A DNA stretch of 64,000 nucleotides from assembly GCA_030431985.1 (NCBI GenBank), contig JAUIIB010000001.1:111026-175025 (forward strand), given 5' to 3'. Source of the DNA: Gammaproteobacteria bacterium. Its GTDB lineage: Bacteria > Pseudomonadota > Gammaproteobacteria > Burkholderiales > Nitrosomonadaceae. Of this stretch, positions 57,063-64,000 are shown in pieces (the stretch's first letter is position 1; each line of letters begins with the position of its first letter). The notes beneath the pieces are model-generated. The model was not told the origin of the DNA. It saw only the letters and a list, made by a program, of their open reading frames with translations, and ran no database searches. A program made the translations under genes and the position numbers.

Positions 57063-57968
57063 ATGCGTCTCGGGATTGATCTGGGCGGAACAAAAATAGA
57101 AGGTGTGGTGCTGGGTTGTGATGGCGATGAACTCACCAGGAAGCGTGTTCCGACGCCACAGGCCGATGGCTATGACGCCGTTTTGCATGCGGTTGTACAA
57201 TTGATCGAACAGCTCGAAATTGAAGTAGGCCGGCAATGTTCTGTGGGTATCGGTACGCCGGGAGCCATTTCCACAGTAACAGGTCGCATGAAAAACTCCA
57301 ATACGCTGTGTTTAAATGAACAGCCATTGTTCGATGATTTGCAAAGCCTGTTGAATAGGCCACTGCGTATTGCTAATGATGCGAATTGTTTTGCATTAAG
57401 TGAAGCGTTGGATGGTGCGGGAAAAGACTACAGCATGGTATTCGGTGTGATTATGGGTACCGGTGTCGGCGGTGGAATCGTATTTAACGATTGTTTGCAC
57501 CAAGGTCATCAGCATATTGGCGGGGAATGGGGACATAATATTCTTGAGCCAGAAGGCCCGGCCTGTTACTGCGGCCATAACGGCTGCGTTGAGACGCTGA
57601 TTTCGGGGCCTGCGCTGGTAGAAGATTATCGCCGTCAAGGTGGGGATAAATGCCTAACTGTAAATGAAATAGTTGCGTTGGCGGAGCGAGGGAATGCTGT
57701 AGCTGAGACTGTGATCCGGCATTTTCTGGACCGATTTGGCCGTGCAATGGCTATGGTGGTGAATATACTCGACCCGGATGTTATTGTGCTGGGCGGCGGG
57801 TTGTCAAATGTGGCATGTCTCTATTCGGGTGGGCGCGAGCGGATAGCGCACTATGTTTTTAATGATGAATTCATTACACCGGTATTAAAAAACGTACATG
57901 GTGACAGTTCCGGTGTGCGTGGTGCGGCACAGCTCTGGTATCCGAATGAAATCGGAAATAAAAAATGA
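57063..57968 (+). CDS. ROK-family sugar kinase (fructokinase/N-acetylglucosamine kinase-like)
   Basis: 301 aa. ATP-binding phosphate loop LGIDLGGTKIEGVVL (3-17), GTPGAISTVTGRMKNSNTLC for sugar contacts, ROK signature GTGVGGGIVFNDCLHQGHQH, and the zinc site EGPACYCGHNGCVETLISG, with His/Cys ligands. C-terminal NILDPDVIVLGGGLSNV binds adenosine. Most like NagK/Mak. Convergent with the methyltransferase gene, with only 6 bp between them. Confidence 0.9.
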   Translation: MRLGIDLGGTKIEGVVLGCDGDELTRKRVPTPQADGYDAVLHAVVQLIEQLEIEVGRQCSVGIGTPGAISTVTGRMKNSNTLCLNEQPLFDDLQSLLNRPLRIANDANCFALSEALDGAGKDYSMVFGVIMGTGVGGGIVFNDCLHQGHQHIGGEWGHNILEPEGPACYCGHNGCVETLISGPALVEDYRRQGGDKCLTVNEIVALAERGNAVAETVIRHFLDRFGRAMAMVVNILDPDVIVLGGGLSNVACLYSGGRERIAHYVFNDEFITPVLKNVHGDSSGVRGAAQLWYPNEIGNKK

Positions 57969-57974
57969 CAGTCG

Positions 57975-58649
57975 TTATCGTGCGCGATCATGCAGCGTTA
58001 TTAACAAAACGCTCTCTTGAAGTCGACTTAGTCCACGCTCCTGGAAGCGCGGATTTTCTTCAAGAATGTTGGTTTGTTCCAGTAGACGTACTTCTGCGTT
58101 ATTCTGATACAGCTTTGTAATTTCATTCAGTGGTACGGCGTAAGGCGGGCCCTGCATTTCCAGTTGAGGATAATCAAAACTGATCAGTAGAATTTGTGTG
58201 GCTGGCGGTAGGATTTGTAGCAGATGATCGACATAGCGTTGGCGTAATTCCGACGGTAGCGCGATCATCGATGCCCGATCGTATACGGCACTAATATTGG
58301 ATAAACTGTTTTCATTCAGATCGAATAAATCCCCACACAGGATATCGATATTGTTAGCCGAGTAATGGTTGAATTGACTATCGTAATACGGGGTATAACG
58401 CGGTGTCAGTTCGTTTTCATCATAAAATGCTTGTATTGCCAGCGCACTTAATTCCACGCCGAATACAGCAAGTTCTTGATTGTGCAGCCAGACCATATCG
58501 TATGTTTTTCCACAGAGCGGAACAAAGACACGGCTGCCTGCGGGCACATTGAGTGTTTGCCAGTATTTAAGTAAATAGGGGTTTACCTCTTCTTGATGAA
58601 AACCGATGTCATTTCGTTGCCATCGGTCAAGCCAGTATGACTGTGTCAT
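57975..58649 (-). CDS. Thiopurine S-methyltransferase family protein
   Basis: 224-aa SAM-dependent methyltransferase, normal length for bacterial TPMT. Family motifs: WLDRWQRNDIGFHQEEVNPY (N-terminal), SRVFVPLCGKTYDMVWL (motif I region), AVFGVELSALAIQAFYDENE, AVYDRASMIALPSELRQRYV and LLISFDYPQLEMQGPPYAVP. In bacteria these enzymes methylate tellurite, selenite or thiopurines; a selenium link to the selD-mnmH locus is only speculation. Confidence 0.92.
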   Translation of the reverse strand: MTQSYWLDRWQRNDIGFHQEEVNPYLLKYWQTLNVPAGSRVFVPLCGKTYDMVWLHNQELAVFGVELSALAIQAFYDENELTPRYTPYYDSQFNHYSANNIDILCGDLFDLNENSLSNISAVYDRASMIALPSELRQRYVDHLLQILPPATQILLISFDYPQLEMQGPPYAVPLNEITKLYQNNAEVRLLEQTNILEENPRFQERGLSRLQESVLLITLHDRAR

Positions 58650-58708
58650 AATGATAATTTACCCGGGTTGTTAACATTCGGTTCACGGTATAAGTCGGTC
58701 AAACGAAA

Positions 58709-59107
58709 TTATCGTGAATATGTGTCGCATATATGCTGGCCCTGGGCTTCATCCTTGTTGGTTGGGAAATCGATTGTAGGTAGCATTCCACGTGTCATTT
58801 CACCGCATTCCCTGGCGATTTTGATATGTTCATCATTGGCCATAGTGCGTCCAAATCGTATGGCTTTCTCGAAGGCTTCATCGCGTTTGCCTGAGAGGCA
58901 TAAGGTTTTTATTTCAGCTTCCATCATTTGTGCACGTTGACTCATAGCAATCATTGCTTTTTGATCAAGTCGCGACATGCAGGCTTGCATCTGTTGCGCC
59001 TGTTGCATGAGTTGTTGCATTTGCTCTTGGTTTAAACCGGTGTGTTGCGCGTGGCTGGAAACTGATAGCAATGTAAAAATCAAAAAGGTAATCAATCGTT
59101 TTTTCAT
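58709..59107 (-). CDS. Small exported helical protein of unknown function
   Basis: 132 aa. Signal peptide KKRLITFLIFTLLSVSSHAQ, then a Gln/Met-rich helical segment NQEQMQQLMQQAQQMQACMS and a second with QRAQMMEAEIKTLCLSGKRD, ending with CDTYSR. Cysteines at about 48, 74, 105 and 125 (counting by eye) suggest disulphides. No family recognised; many proteobacteria carry similar orphan Cys-containing exported helices. Confidence 0.65.
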   Translation of the reverse strand: MKKRLITFLIFTLLSVSSHAQHTGLNQEQMQQLMQQAQQMQACMSRLDQKAMIAMSQRAQMMEAEIKTLCLSGKRDEAFEKAIRFGRTMANDEHIKIARECGEMTRGMLPTIDFPTNKDEAQGQHICDTYSR

Positions 59108-59255
59108 AGCATATTTAACTGTTACTTCATCTTAAAATGTTAGTTATAGCGTAATTAAAGCACAAATTCTACGTGTCGATATCAGATAGGTTTTTATAAT
59201 AGCAGCAATAAACGTGCTTGATACAACTCATGATATAGAGTAGTAAGAGGTGATT

Positions 59256-60041
59256 ATGGAAGTAACAATGAGGGTTGCGAGATATTCTGAGCTCATCAAA
59301 TCCAAGTTCAAAGCAGCCGGTATTCATCTGGCTATCAGCAGTATTATTTTTTTAGTACTTGCTTACTTTATTGTTTTTGAATGGTATCCGCTGCCATACT
59401 TTACCGCAGATGGCGGCTGGCAGGGTATTCGTATGGTTGCTCTGATCGATCTGGTGCTGGGTCCTTTTATGACGTTAATTATTTTTAATCCTCAAAAGTC
59501 GACGCGGGAGATTCACTTTGACCTGGGAACCATTGCATGCATTCAGGTAGGTGTGTTGATCTGGGGCATCTATACTGTGTATAACGAACGTCCGGTTGCC
59601 ATTGTACATTGGGATGGTGAGTTTTACAGTATGCCTGCCAAAGCGTATTCAGAGCGAAATATCGCTGTCGATGAATTAGAGCAATTCGGGGTTGAGAAAC
59701 CTGTGTTGATTCACGCCTATCGTCCTGTCGAAATTGAGGCAATTCATGAAGTGCTGATATTGAGTACTGAAGAACAGCTGGCGCCGTTTGAGCAATTACA
59801 GCTTTACCGAACATTTAAAGACAATCACCACGAGATTTTCCAAAAGCAGCTCGATATTAACGAAATTATTCATCATAATGACCGGATGCGATTGGAATTG
59901 GAAACGTTTTTATTGCAATCGAGTGGTAATAAAGACGATTTTATCTATATGCCACTCAATGCCCGTTATCACAACGTGGTGTTGATTTTTTCTCAGACCG
60001 GTGAAGTCAAAGGCACACTTAACGCGCCGTATAAGCAATAA
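59256..60041 (+). CDS. TfpZ-like type IV pilin accessory membrane protein
   Basis: 261 aa from ATG 59256 (AGAGG upstream; GTG 59250 is also possible). N-terminal KSKFKAAGIHLAISSIIFLV begins a helix and YFIVFEWYPLPYFTADGGWQ plus RMVALIDLVLGPFMTLIIFN follow, the characteristic pattern of TfpX/TfpZ pilin accessory proteins. Later PARA: periplasmic-like 110-261 portion without further helices. No pilin gene is next to it, which is unusual. Followed by a small membrane protein gene. Confidence 0.78.
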   Translation: MEVTMRVARYSELIKSKFKAAGIHLAISSIIFLVLAYFIVFEWYPLPYFTADGGWQGIRMVALIDLVLGPFMTLIIFNPQKSTREIHFDLGTIACIQVGVLIWGIYTVYNERPVAIVHWDGEFYSMPAKAYSERNIAVDELEQFGVEKPVLIHAYRPVEIEAIHEVLILSTEEQLAPFEQLQLYRTFKDNHHEIFQKQLDINEIIHHNDRMRLELETFLLQSSGNKDDFIYMPLNARYHNVVLIFSQTGEVKGTLNAPYKQ

Positions 60042-60092
60042 ATGGTGAGAATGCAGGATTAATCATGATTGACAATAGTGGAGAACAATGTC

Positions 60093-60362
60093 GTGAGCCA
60101 ACGCTATGAAAACGAATTGACTGGATTGCGCAGAGGTATTATCAAAATGCAAATTGTCGGTATGATTGCAGCGGTATGTATCGGGTTGGCCGTTTATGGT
60201 CTTTTCGTGGCAAAAGGTGATGCTTTTCATCCGCTATTAAATAATTCTGAATTGTTAAATACACTGCTGGTCTCTGGTATTTTTCTGGAGGTTTGGCATC
60301 TTTCTAAATTACTCCCATTGCTCAAGCGTTATGCGAAGCATAAGCAGCTAAAACAGGTATAG
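60093..60362 (+). CDS. Small membrane protein (89 aa) downstream of the TfpZ-like gene
   Basis: Starts at GTG 60093, 8 nt after TGGAGA; a TTG at 60069 would give 97 aa. Two hydrophobic helices: IKMQIVGMIAAVCIGLAVYG and LLNTLLVSGIFLEVWHLSKL, with a basic C-terminal tail (LKRYAKHKQLKQ). No family recognised. The 51-bp gap to the TfpZ-like gene suggests co-transcription. Confidence 0.6.
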   Translation: MSQRYENELTGLRRGIIKMQIVGMIAAVCIGLAVYGLFVAKGDAFHPLLNNSELLNTLLVSGIFLEVWHLSKLLPLLKRYAKHKQLKQV

Positions 60363-60515
60363 CTATTTGCTTTGTACTATCGAATCAAGCAGATCCAATA
60401 GATTTTCTCTGAAACACGCAATACATTTGTTGTTGCGTAGCTCATAACGGAAGACCATTACATTAACCCTCAAAACTGCTAGTTTTAAGGTATTACATTA
60501 TTTCCAAGTATTGTC

Positions 60516-61117
60516 ATGCGAGTTGACACTAGCCGAGAACATAGTTTTGCTGATGGGCTCATACAGCTACCGAATACAGAGCTTGATCGTCTTGCCGCGC
60601 TGATTGATTGAGAGCAGTTATCTGGATAAGGCTGAAGGAGACTATCCAGGGCTTTGCTTATTCAAGACATTACTATTACAGACCTGGTTTTCGCTGTCAG
60701 ACCAGTCTGTTTCTGATGCCTTGCAGCGTGATTTGGTATTTATGCGATTTTGTGGATTAAGTGTTGACGGTAATAAGCCGACCGCTTCGACGATCTGTCG
60801 TTTTCGTCAGAGATTGATAGCGTCGGGTCAATTATCTTTATTATTAACGCAGCTTAATGATCAGCAGGCCCGACGCGGTCTTAAACTGGCCAACGGCAAG
60901 TCGTAAAGCGCTAAAGGAGTTGGGGTTACGTGATGGCGTGATGCGCAAGAAACCGCAAGGCAAACCGACGAGTTATTGGCATCACCTTTGTAATAAGCTG
61001 ATCGCCAAACGGCGATTTGTAACCGAACGTACATTTGGTACCCTCAAGCGGGGTCTGGGGTGTATTAAGACAAATGAAACATGCTCACAGGGAGAATTGC
61101 GTTTGAAGTTCAGATAA
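60516..61117 (+). pseudogene. IS5-family transposase, frameshifted and internally deleted
   Basis: The N-terminal part reads MRVDTSREHSFADGLIQLPN from ATG 60516, then a stop or shift near 60609, then in another frame DKAEGDYPGLCLFKTLLLQT and FMRFCGLSVDGNKPTASTIC. The centre holding the first two catalytic Asp residues is missing: at about 60904 the frame breaks and only the C-terminal block follows (KGLGRDG-like ELGLRDGVMRKKPQGK, then RRFVTERTFGTLKRGLGCIK with the catalytic Glu). IS ends were not found. Non-functional relic of an IS5-type element. Confidence 0.82.
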
Positions 61118-61444
61118 TAGGGGAAAATAATCATGAATCCCCTCTAAAACAGGTCGTAGTCAGGAAAATTACCAGGAAATTGTCAAAATATTATCCGTCA
61201 TCTCTTGAATTTAGAGAAAATGATGGCTTATGCAATGGTCTTGAATTTTGTGATCCTGACCTCGTTTGATCCAGCCCTATCCGGCAATTGGCGTATGCTG
61301 TGGATGCGTGGCGTCCATAAAATTATGCGCTTAGAAGGATACATAACGGGAATAAAAAAGGTAATGTCCAGTTTTATCCGAATAATGAATTGGTTTGGTT
61401 TATGTAAGCATTAGTACATGACTCCTTATCTGAATGGATAAAAC
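61118..61444. other. Intergenic region between the IS5 relic and the surface-protein gene
   Basis: Nothing recognisable. Short open frames here lack ribosome sites. It probably carries the promoter of the large surface-protein gene, perhaps with leftover IS sequence. Confidence 0.3.
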
Positions 61445-64000
61445 ATGACACCCGATCAGACAATTCTTGAGGTTATTCAGAAATACATTCTTTTAGCGAC
61501 CGGTGCGCCGGGTTCTAATGCGGTACGAGATGAAGTTATCGGGTTATATGAACAAACCGATGACTTAAGCCAGATAGAAAAGCTGGTTGATTCCTATATG
61601 GACGGGCAGGCACGTGCCCATGAGAAAGGAATTGTCGGTGTTGTGCAGGCTGTGGCAGACAATGGCTTTGGTTTAAAATTTTCTGATGAGGAAACGCAGC
61701 ACATCATTACAAACCTGATGGCACAGGGCATTAATTCCTGGTCGAAATTATTTGCTTTTGCAACAACAGCCTTGCATGAAGACTTAAGCACCATTCTGGA
61801 CAACCGCAGTGAAGCGGCTAATCTTTTTACAGATTTACTGGCTGAGTTAAATAAAGAGAATGACTATCAAGGATCGCAGGCAATTCATACGGCCCGTGAA
61901 TGGATTGCTGGCATAGGTGCTTCTGAAGAATCGCTGGCAGCGGTCAGCAACAGTGTTCAGAATTTACTCAATAGCTTTATTGACGGTAATGTACAAGGCC
62001 GGGCGTTTGATGGGTATATCAGCGGTGCGACGGTATTCATTGATGAAAATCAGGATGGTGAATTAAGCCCTGGAGAAATCAGTACGACGACGGATGCATT
62101 CGGCAATTTCATGTTTGAAGGTGACATACCGGATGACAGCCTAGTACTGACAGGTGGGACGGATATTGCTACCAACCAGCCTTTTACCGGCACATTAAGT
62201 GCGCCGCACAGTGCCTTCACACTGTCCCCTCTGAGCACGCTGGTCAATCAACTGCTGCAAAACGGTCAGGCGGACAATATCGTAGCGGGTGAAGATATTT
62301 TATTTCATTCATTGGGTGTTCCACGTGTTGATTTATCAAACTTTGATCCAATCACAATCGGTTTAAACCCGGATGCCAGTGCACAGGAGCAAAGTCATGC
62401 CATTCAAATACAGGCCATTACCGCGCAGATCAGCAATCTGCTGTCAGTCTCCAGTGTATTGATCCATAATGCAGGCGGGGCTGCGGGTGACGCCATGCAA
62501 TCCATGACGGGCAGTCTGCGGGAAATACTGGTTAACGCAGCACAAAATGATCAAATTGTTGATCTGGCTGATTTGCAGACACTGCAAAATATTATCACCC
62601 AGGGCGCGGTCAATAGTGGTATTGTCGGTGATATCGACACCTCGGCTGGAGAAATAGCCACCATATTGTCTGAAATGAACACGCTTACGCGACAGGCGGC
62701 AGACAATGTTAATAACGCCGATACACAAACGGTCTTTTCCAATATTGTCAAAATCCAAACCCTGGTTCAGACAAAAGTCATTCCAGATGCTGTAACGGCA
62801 CTAAACGCTACAGGCGATCTATCCACAATTGTGACTGAATTTACTGGTGAAGAATTAGCAGAGAATATCGATACCGTTTTATTAAAAAGCATATTCAATA
62901 CCTATACCCAAACCTCTTTAAGCGCATTGGCCGATCAATTGCTACAAAATGGTCAAGCAGAAAATAGGGCGGCAGCTGAGGAGGCTTTATTCCAGTCGCT
63001 GGATATCCCGGAAGTTGATCTGACCAGCTTTGATCCGATTGATGTTGGTTTAGATTCGGATGCCACTGCGCAAGAGCAAGGTAATGCCGCTCAACTGCAA
63101 GCGATCACCGCACAGATTTCTAATCTATTATCCGTTGCCAATACATTAATCAGTCATGCCGGTGGTGCAACGGGTGATGCGATGCAATCGGTGACTAACA
63201 GTCTATTGGATACATTGATTAGCGCAATTCAAAATAATCAGATGACTGACCTGACTGATACACAAACACTTGAAAATATTATCTTAACAGCCGCAACAAA
63301 TGAAGGCATCACGAACGATATTGATACCACGGCTGGTCAAATCGCCACAATACTTGTTGAAATAAATACCATCATGCAACAAGCTGTAGAGAATAATGAT
63401 GGTACGGATGTACAAACCGTTTTATCTGATATCACCCAATTACAAGCCCTAACACAAACACAACTTATTCCAGCGCTTAAGGATGCAGTAGAAACAGGCG
63501 ACTTTTCTACAGTCGTGAGTGAATTTACCGGTGACAACTTACGAAAGAATATTGATGAAGTGGTGTTAACCGGGACACTCGATGAAGACACCCCTGTGAA
63601 TAATGGTGATGGCGTCACCAACAGCGATAGTACGCCGCCCACCCTGACAAGCAGCACGCCTGCTGATAATGCCACGGCCGTGGCAGTGGGCCGCAATATC
63701 GTGCTGACTTTTAATGAAGCCGTCAAAGCCGGCACGGGTCATATCATTATCAGCGATGGCAATGACACCCGCACAATTGATGTAACGGATACCACGCAAG
63801 TCAGCCTCAGTGGCAAGAGTGTCACCCTCAACCCCACAGCAAATCTGGGGTCCAACGCCACCTATCACGTACAACTGGCCGGTGGTGTCATCAAAGACGC
63901 GGCAGGGAATGCTTATGCGGGAATCAGTGATACTACGACGCTGAATTTCAGTACAACCGACACACTTAACCCGACCCTGGTCAGCAGCACGCCTGCCGAT
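61445..64000 (+). CDS. Giant repetitive surface protein with Ig-like (Big_5) domains, 3' end outside window
   Basis: 852 residues visible, open at the window end. ATG 61445 (MTPDQTILEVIQKYILLATG) has no signal peptide, so a type I secretion route is likely. Residues about 1-180 are a helical N-terminal domain. At about 183 a small beta domain holds the acidic, calcium-like loop DENQDGELSPGE. Two 229-aa tandem repeats follow (from about 269 and 498). Near 725 begins an Ig-like domain of the Big_5 type (PPTLTSSTPADNATAVAVGR, VILTFNEAVKAGTGHIIIS in part), and its next copy starts at the window end, with a 111-aa period. Such proteins are adhesins or RTX-like surface proteins. Confidence 0.85.
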   Translation, partial: MTPDQTILEVIQKYILLATGAPGSNAVRDEVIGLYEQTDDLSQIEKLVDSYMDGQARAHEKGIVGVVQAVADNGFGLKFSDEETQHIITNLMAQGINSWSKLFAFATTALHEDLSTILDNRSEAANLFTDLLAELNKENDYQGSQAIHTAREWIAGIGASEESLAAVSNSVQNLLNSFIDGNVQGRAFDGYISGATVFIDENQDGELSPGEISTTTDAFGNFMFEGDIPDDSLVLTGGTDIATNQPFTGTLSAPHSAFTLSPLSTLVNQLLQNGQADNIVAGEDILFHSLGVPRVDLSNFDPITIGLNPDASAQEQSHAIQIQAITAQISNLLSVSSVLIHNAGGAAGDAMQSMTGSLREILVNAAQNDQIVDLADLQTLQNIITQGAVNSGIVGDIDTSAGEIATILSEMNTLTRQAADNVNNADTQTVFSNIVKIQTLVQTKVIPDAVTALNATGDLSTIVTEFTGEELAENIDTVLLKSIFNTYTQTSLSALADQLLQNGQAENRAAAEEALFQSLDIPEVDLTSFDPIDVGLDSDATAQEQGNAAQLQAITAQISNLLSVANTLISHAGGATGDAMQSVTNSLLDTLISAIQNNQMTDLTDTQTLENIILTAATNEGITNDIDTTAGQIATILVEINTIMQQAVENNDGTDVQTVLSDITQLQALTQTQLIPALKDAVETGDFSTVVSEFTGDNLRKNIDEVVLTGTLDEDTPVNNGDGVTNSDSTPPTLTSSTPADNATAVAVGRNIVLTFNEAVKAGTGHIIISDGNDTRTIDVTDTTQVSLSGKSVTLNPTANLGSNATYHVQLAGGVIKDAAGNAYAGISDTTTLNFSTTDTLNPTLVSSTPAD
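62249..62935 (+). repeat. 229-aa coding repeat, copy 1
   Basis: First unit of a tandem repeat with a 687-nt period inside the surface-protein gene. It starts at QLLQNGQADN and holds DLSNFDPITIGLNPDASAQE, ITAQISNLLSV and AGGAAGDAMQS. Alignment with copy 2 is by eye. Confidence 0.8.
62936..63595 (+). repeat. 229-aa coding repeat, copy 2
   Basis: Second unit: QLLQNGQAEN, DLTSFDPIDVGLDSDATAQE, ITAQISNLLSV and AGGATGDAMQS. It lies exactly 687 nt after copy 1. Protein similarity is clear but DNA has diverged at many synonymous sites, so the duplication is not recent. Confidence 0.8.
63620..64000 (+). repeat. Ig-like coding repeats, 111-aa period
   Basis: SSTPAD units end at 63667 and 64000, 333 nt apart. 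The intervening Big_5-like domain reads AGTGHIIISDGNDTRTIDVT and AGGVIKDAAGNAYAGISDTT in part. More copies are likely beyond the window. Confidence 0.75.

Noticed and set aside
61205..61414. 69-codon plus-strand frame after the IS5 relic
   Set aside because: No ribosome site or recognisable sequence, and it overlaps probable IS debris.
61594..63874. Several minus-strand open frames opposite the surface protein
   Set aside because: They are explained by low-complexity repeats in the sense gene and have no start signals.

Overview
The window looks like chromosome from a moderately AT-rich, chemolithoautotrophic proteobacterium, most likely a betaproteobacterium near Nitrosomonas/Nitrosospira. 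The evidence is a red-type form IC RuBisCO operon (cbbR, cbbL, cbbS, cbbX) together with standard beta/gamma housekeeping neighbourhoods (dapF-DUF484-xerC-hslVU, a DegS/DegQ-like protease divergent from a NIF3-family gene). No ammonia-oxidation gene is present, so the genus is an inference. Genes cut by the window edges are cbbR (left) and a giant Ig-like surface protein (right).

Layout. 1-4.0 kb: Calvin-cycle locus, with CbbR reading away from cbbLSX and a hairpin between cbbS and cbbX. 4.1-6.4 kb: c-di-GMP phosphodiesterase translationally coupled to a DUF1059 protein, then ADP-ribose pyrophosphatase. 6.5-9.4 kb: a DevB-DevC-DevA-type exporter operon. 9.5-15.1 kb: a 40-aa lipoprotein, a GNAT acetyltransferase, dapF, DUF484, xerC, hslV, hslU. 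15.3-21.8 kb: BT1-type MFS carrier, DegS-like protease, NIF3 protein, MltA and an unrecognised acidic protein. 21.9-23.4 kb: a small accessory patch with tRNA-Asn, an orphan HigA antitoxin behind a truncated higB, and a decayed IS1595-family element. 23.4-30.7 kb: lipoproteins, AI-2E-type permease, lipase-like hydrolase, LysE exporter, multicopper oxidase and a FecR-domain membrane protein. 31.0-35.8 kb: an ABC system with a GldF-GldG fusion and a DUF4340 protein. 35.9-39.9 kb: a LysR regulator flanked by two related tiny membrane-protein genes that share an upstream element, then a secreted transglutaminase-like protein. 40.1-42.3 kb: selD-mnmH for tRNA 2-selenouridine. 42.9-49.9 kb: PAS-PAS-GGDEF-EAL protein, UPF0114 protein, RCK-type potassium channel with a small membrane partner, an orphan Rha-like protein and a PhyH dioxygenase. 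50.2-57.0 kb: RlpA-like protein and a complete RND tripartite efflux operon. 57.1-60.4 kb: ROK kinase, thiopurine methyltransferase-like protein, a small exported protein and a TfpZ-like membrane protein. 60.5-64.0 kb: a decayed IS5-family element followed by the large repeat-containing surface protein.

How it fits together. The core is carbon fixation plus envelope maintenance and export (MltA, DegS, DevBCA, RND, Gld-type ABC, AI-2E). Two c-di-GMP enzymes and a probable large adhesin point to a biofilm lifestyle. Several very small genes (37-60 aa) are easy to miss. The most unusual points are the paired tiny genes around the LysR regulator, a possible FNR-type box in front of a 37-aa membrane protein, the Gld-type fused transporter in a probable autotroph, and the 229-residue tandem repeats of the surface protein.
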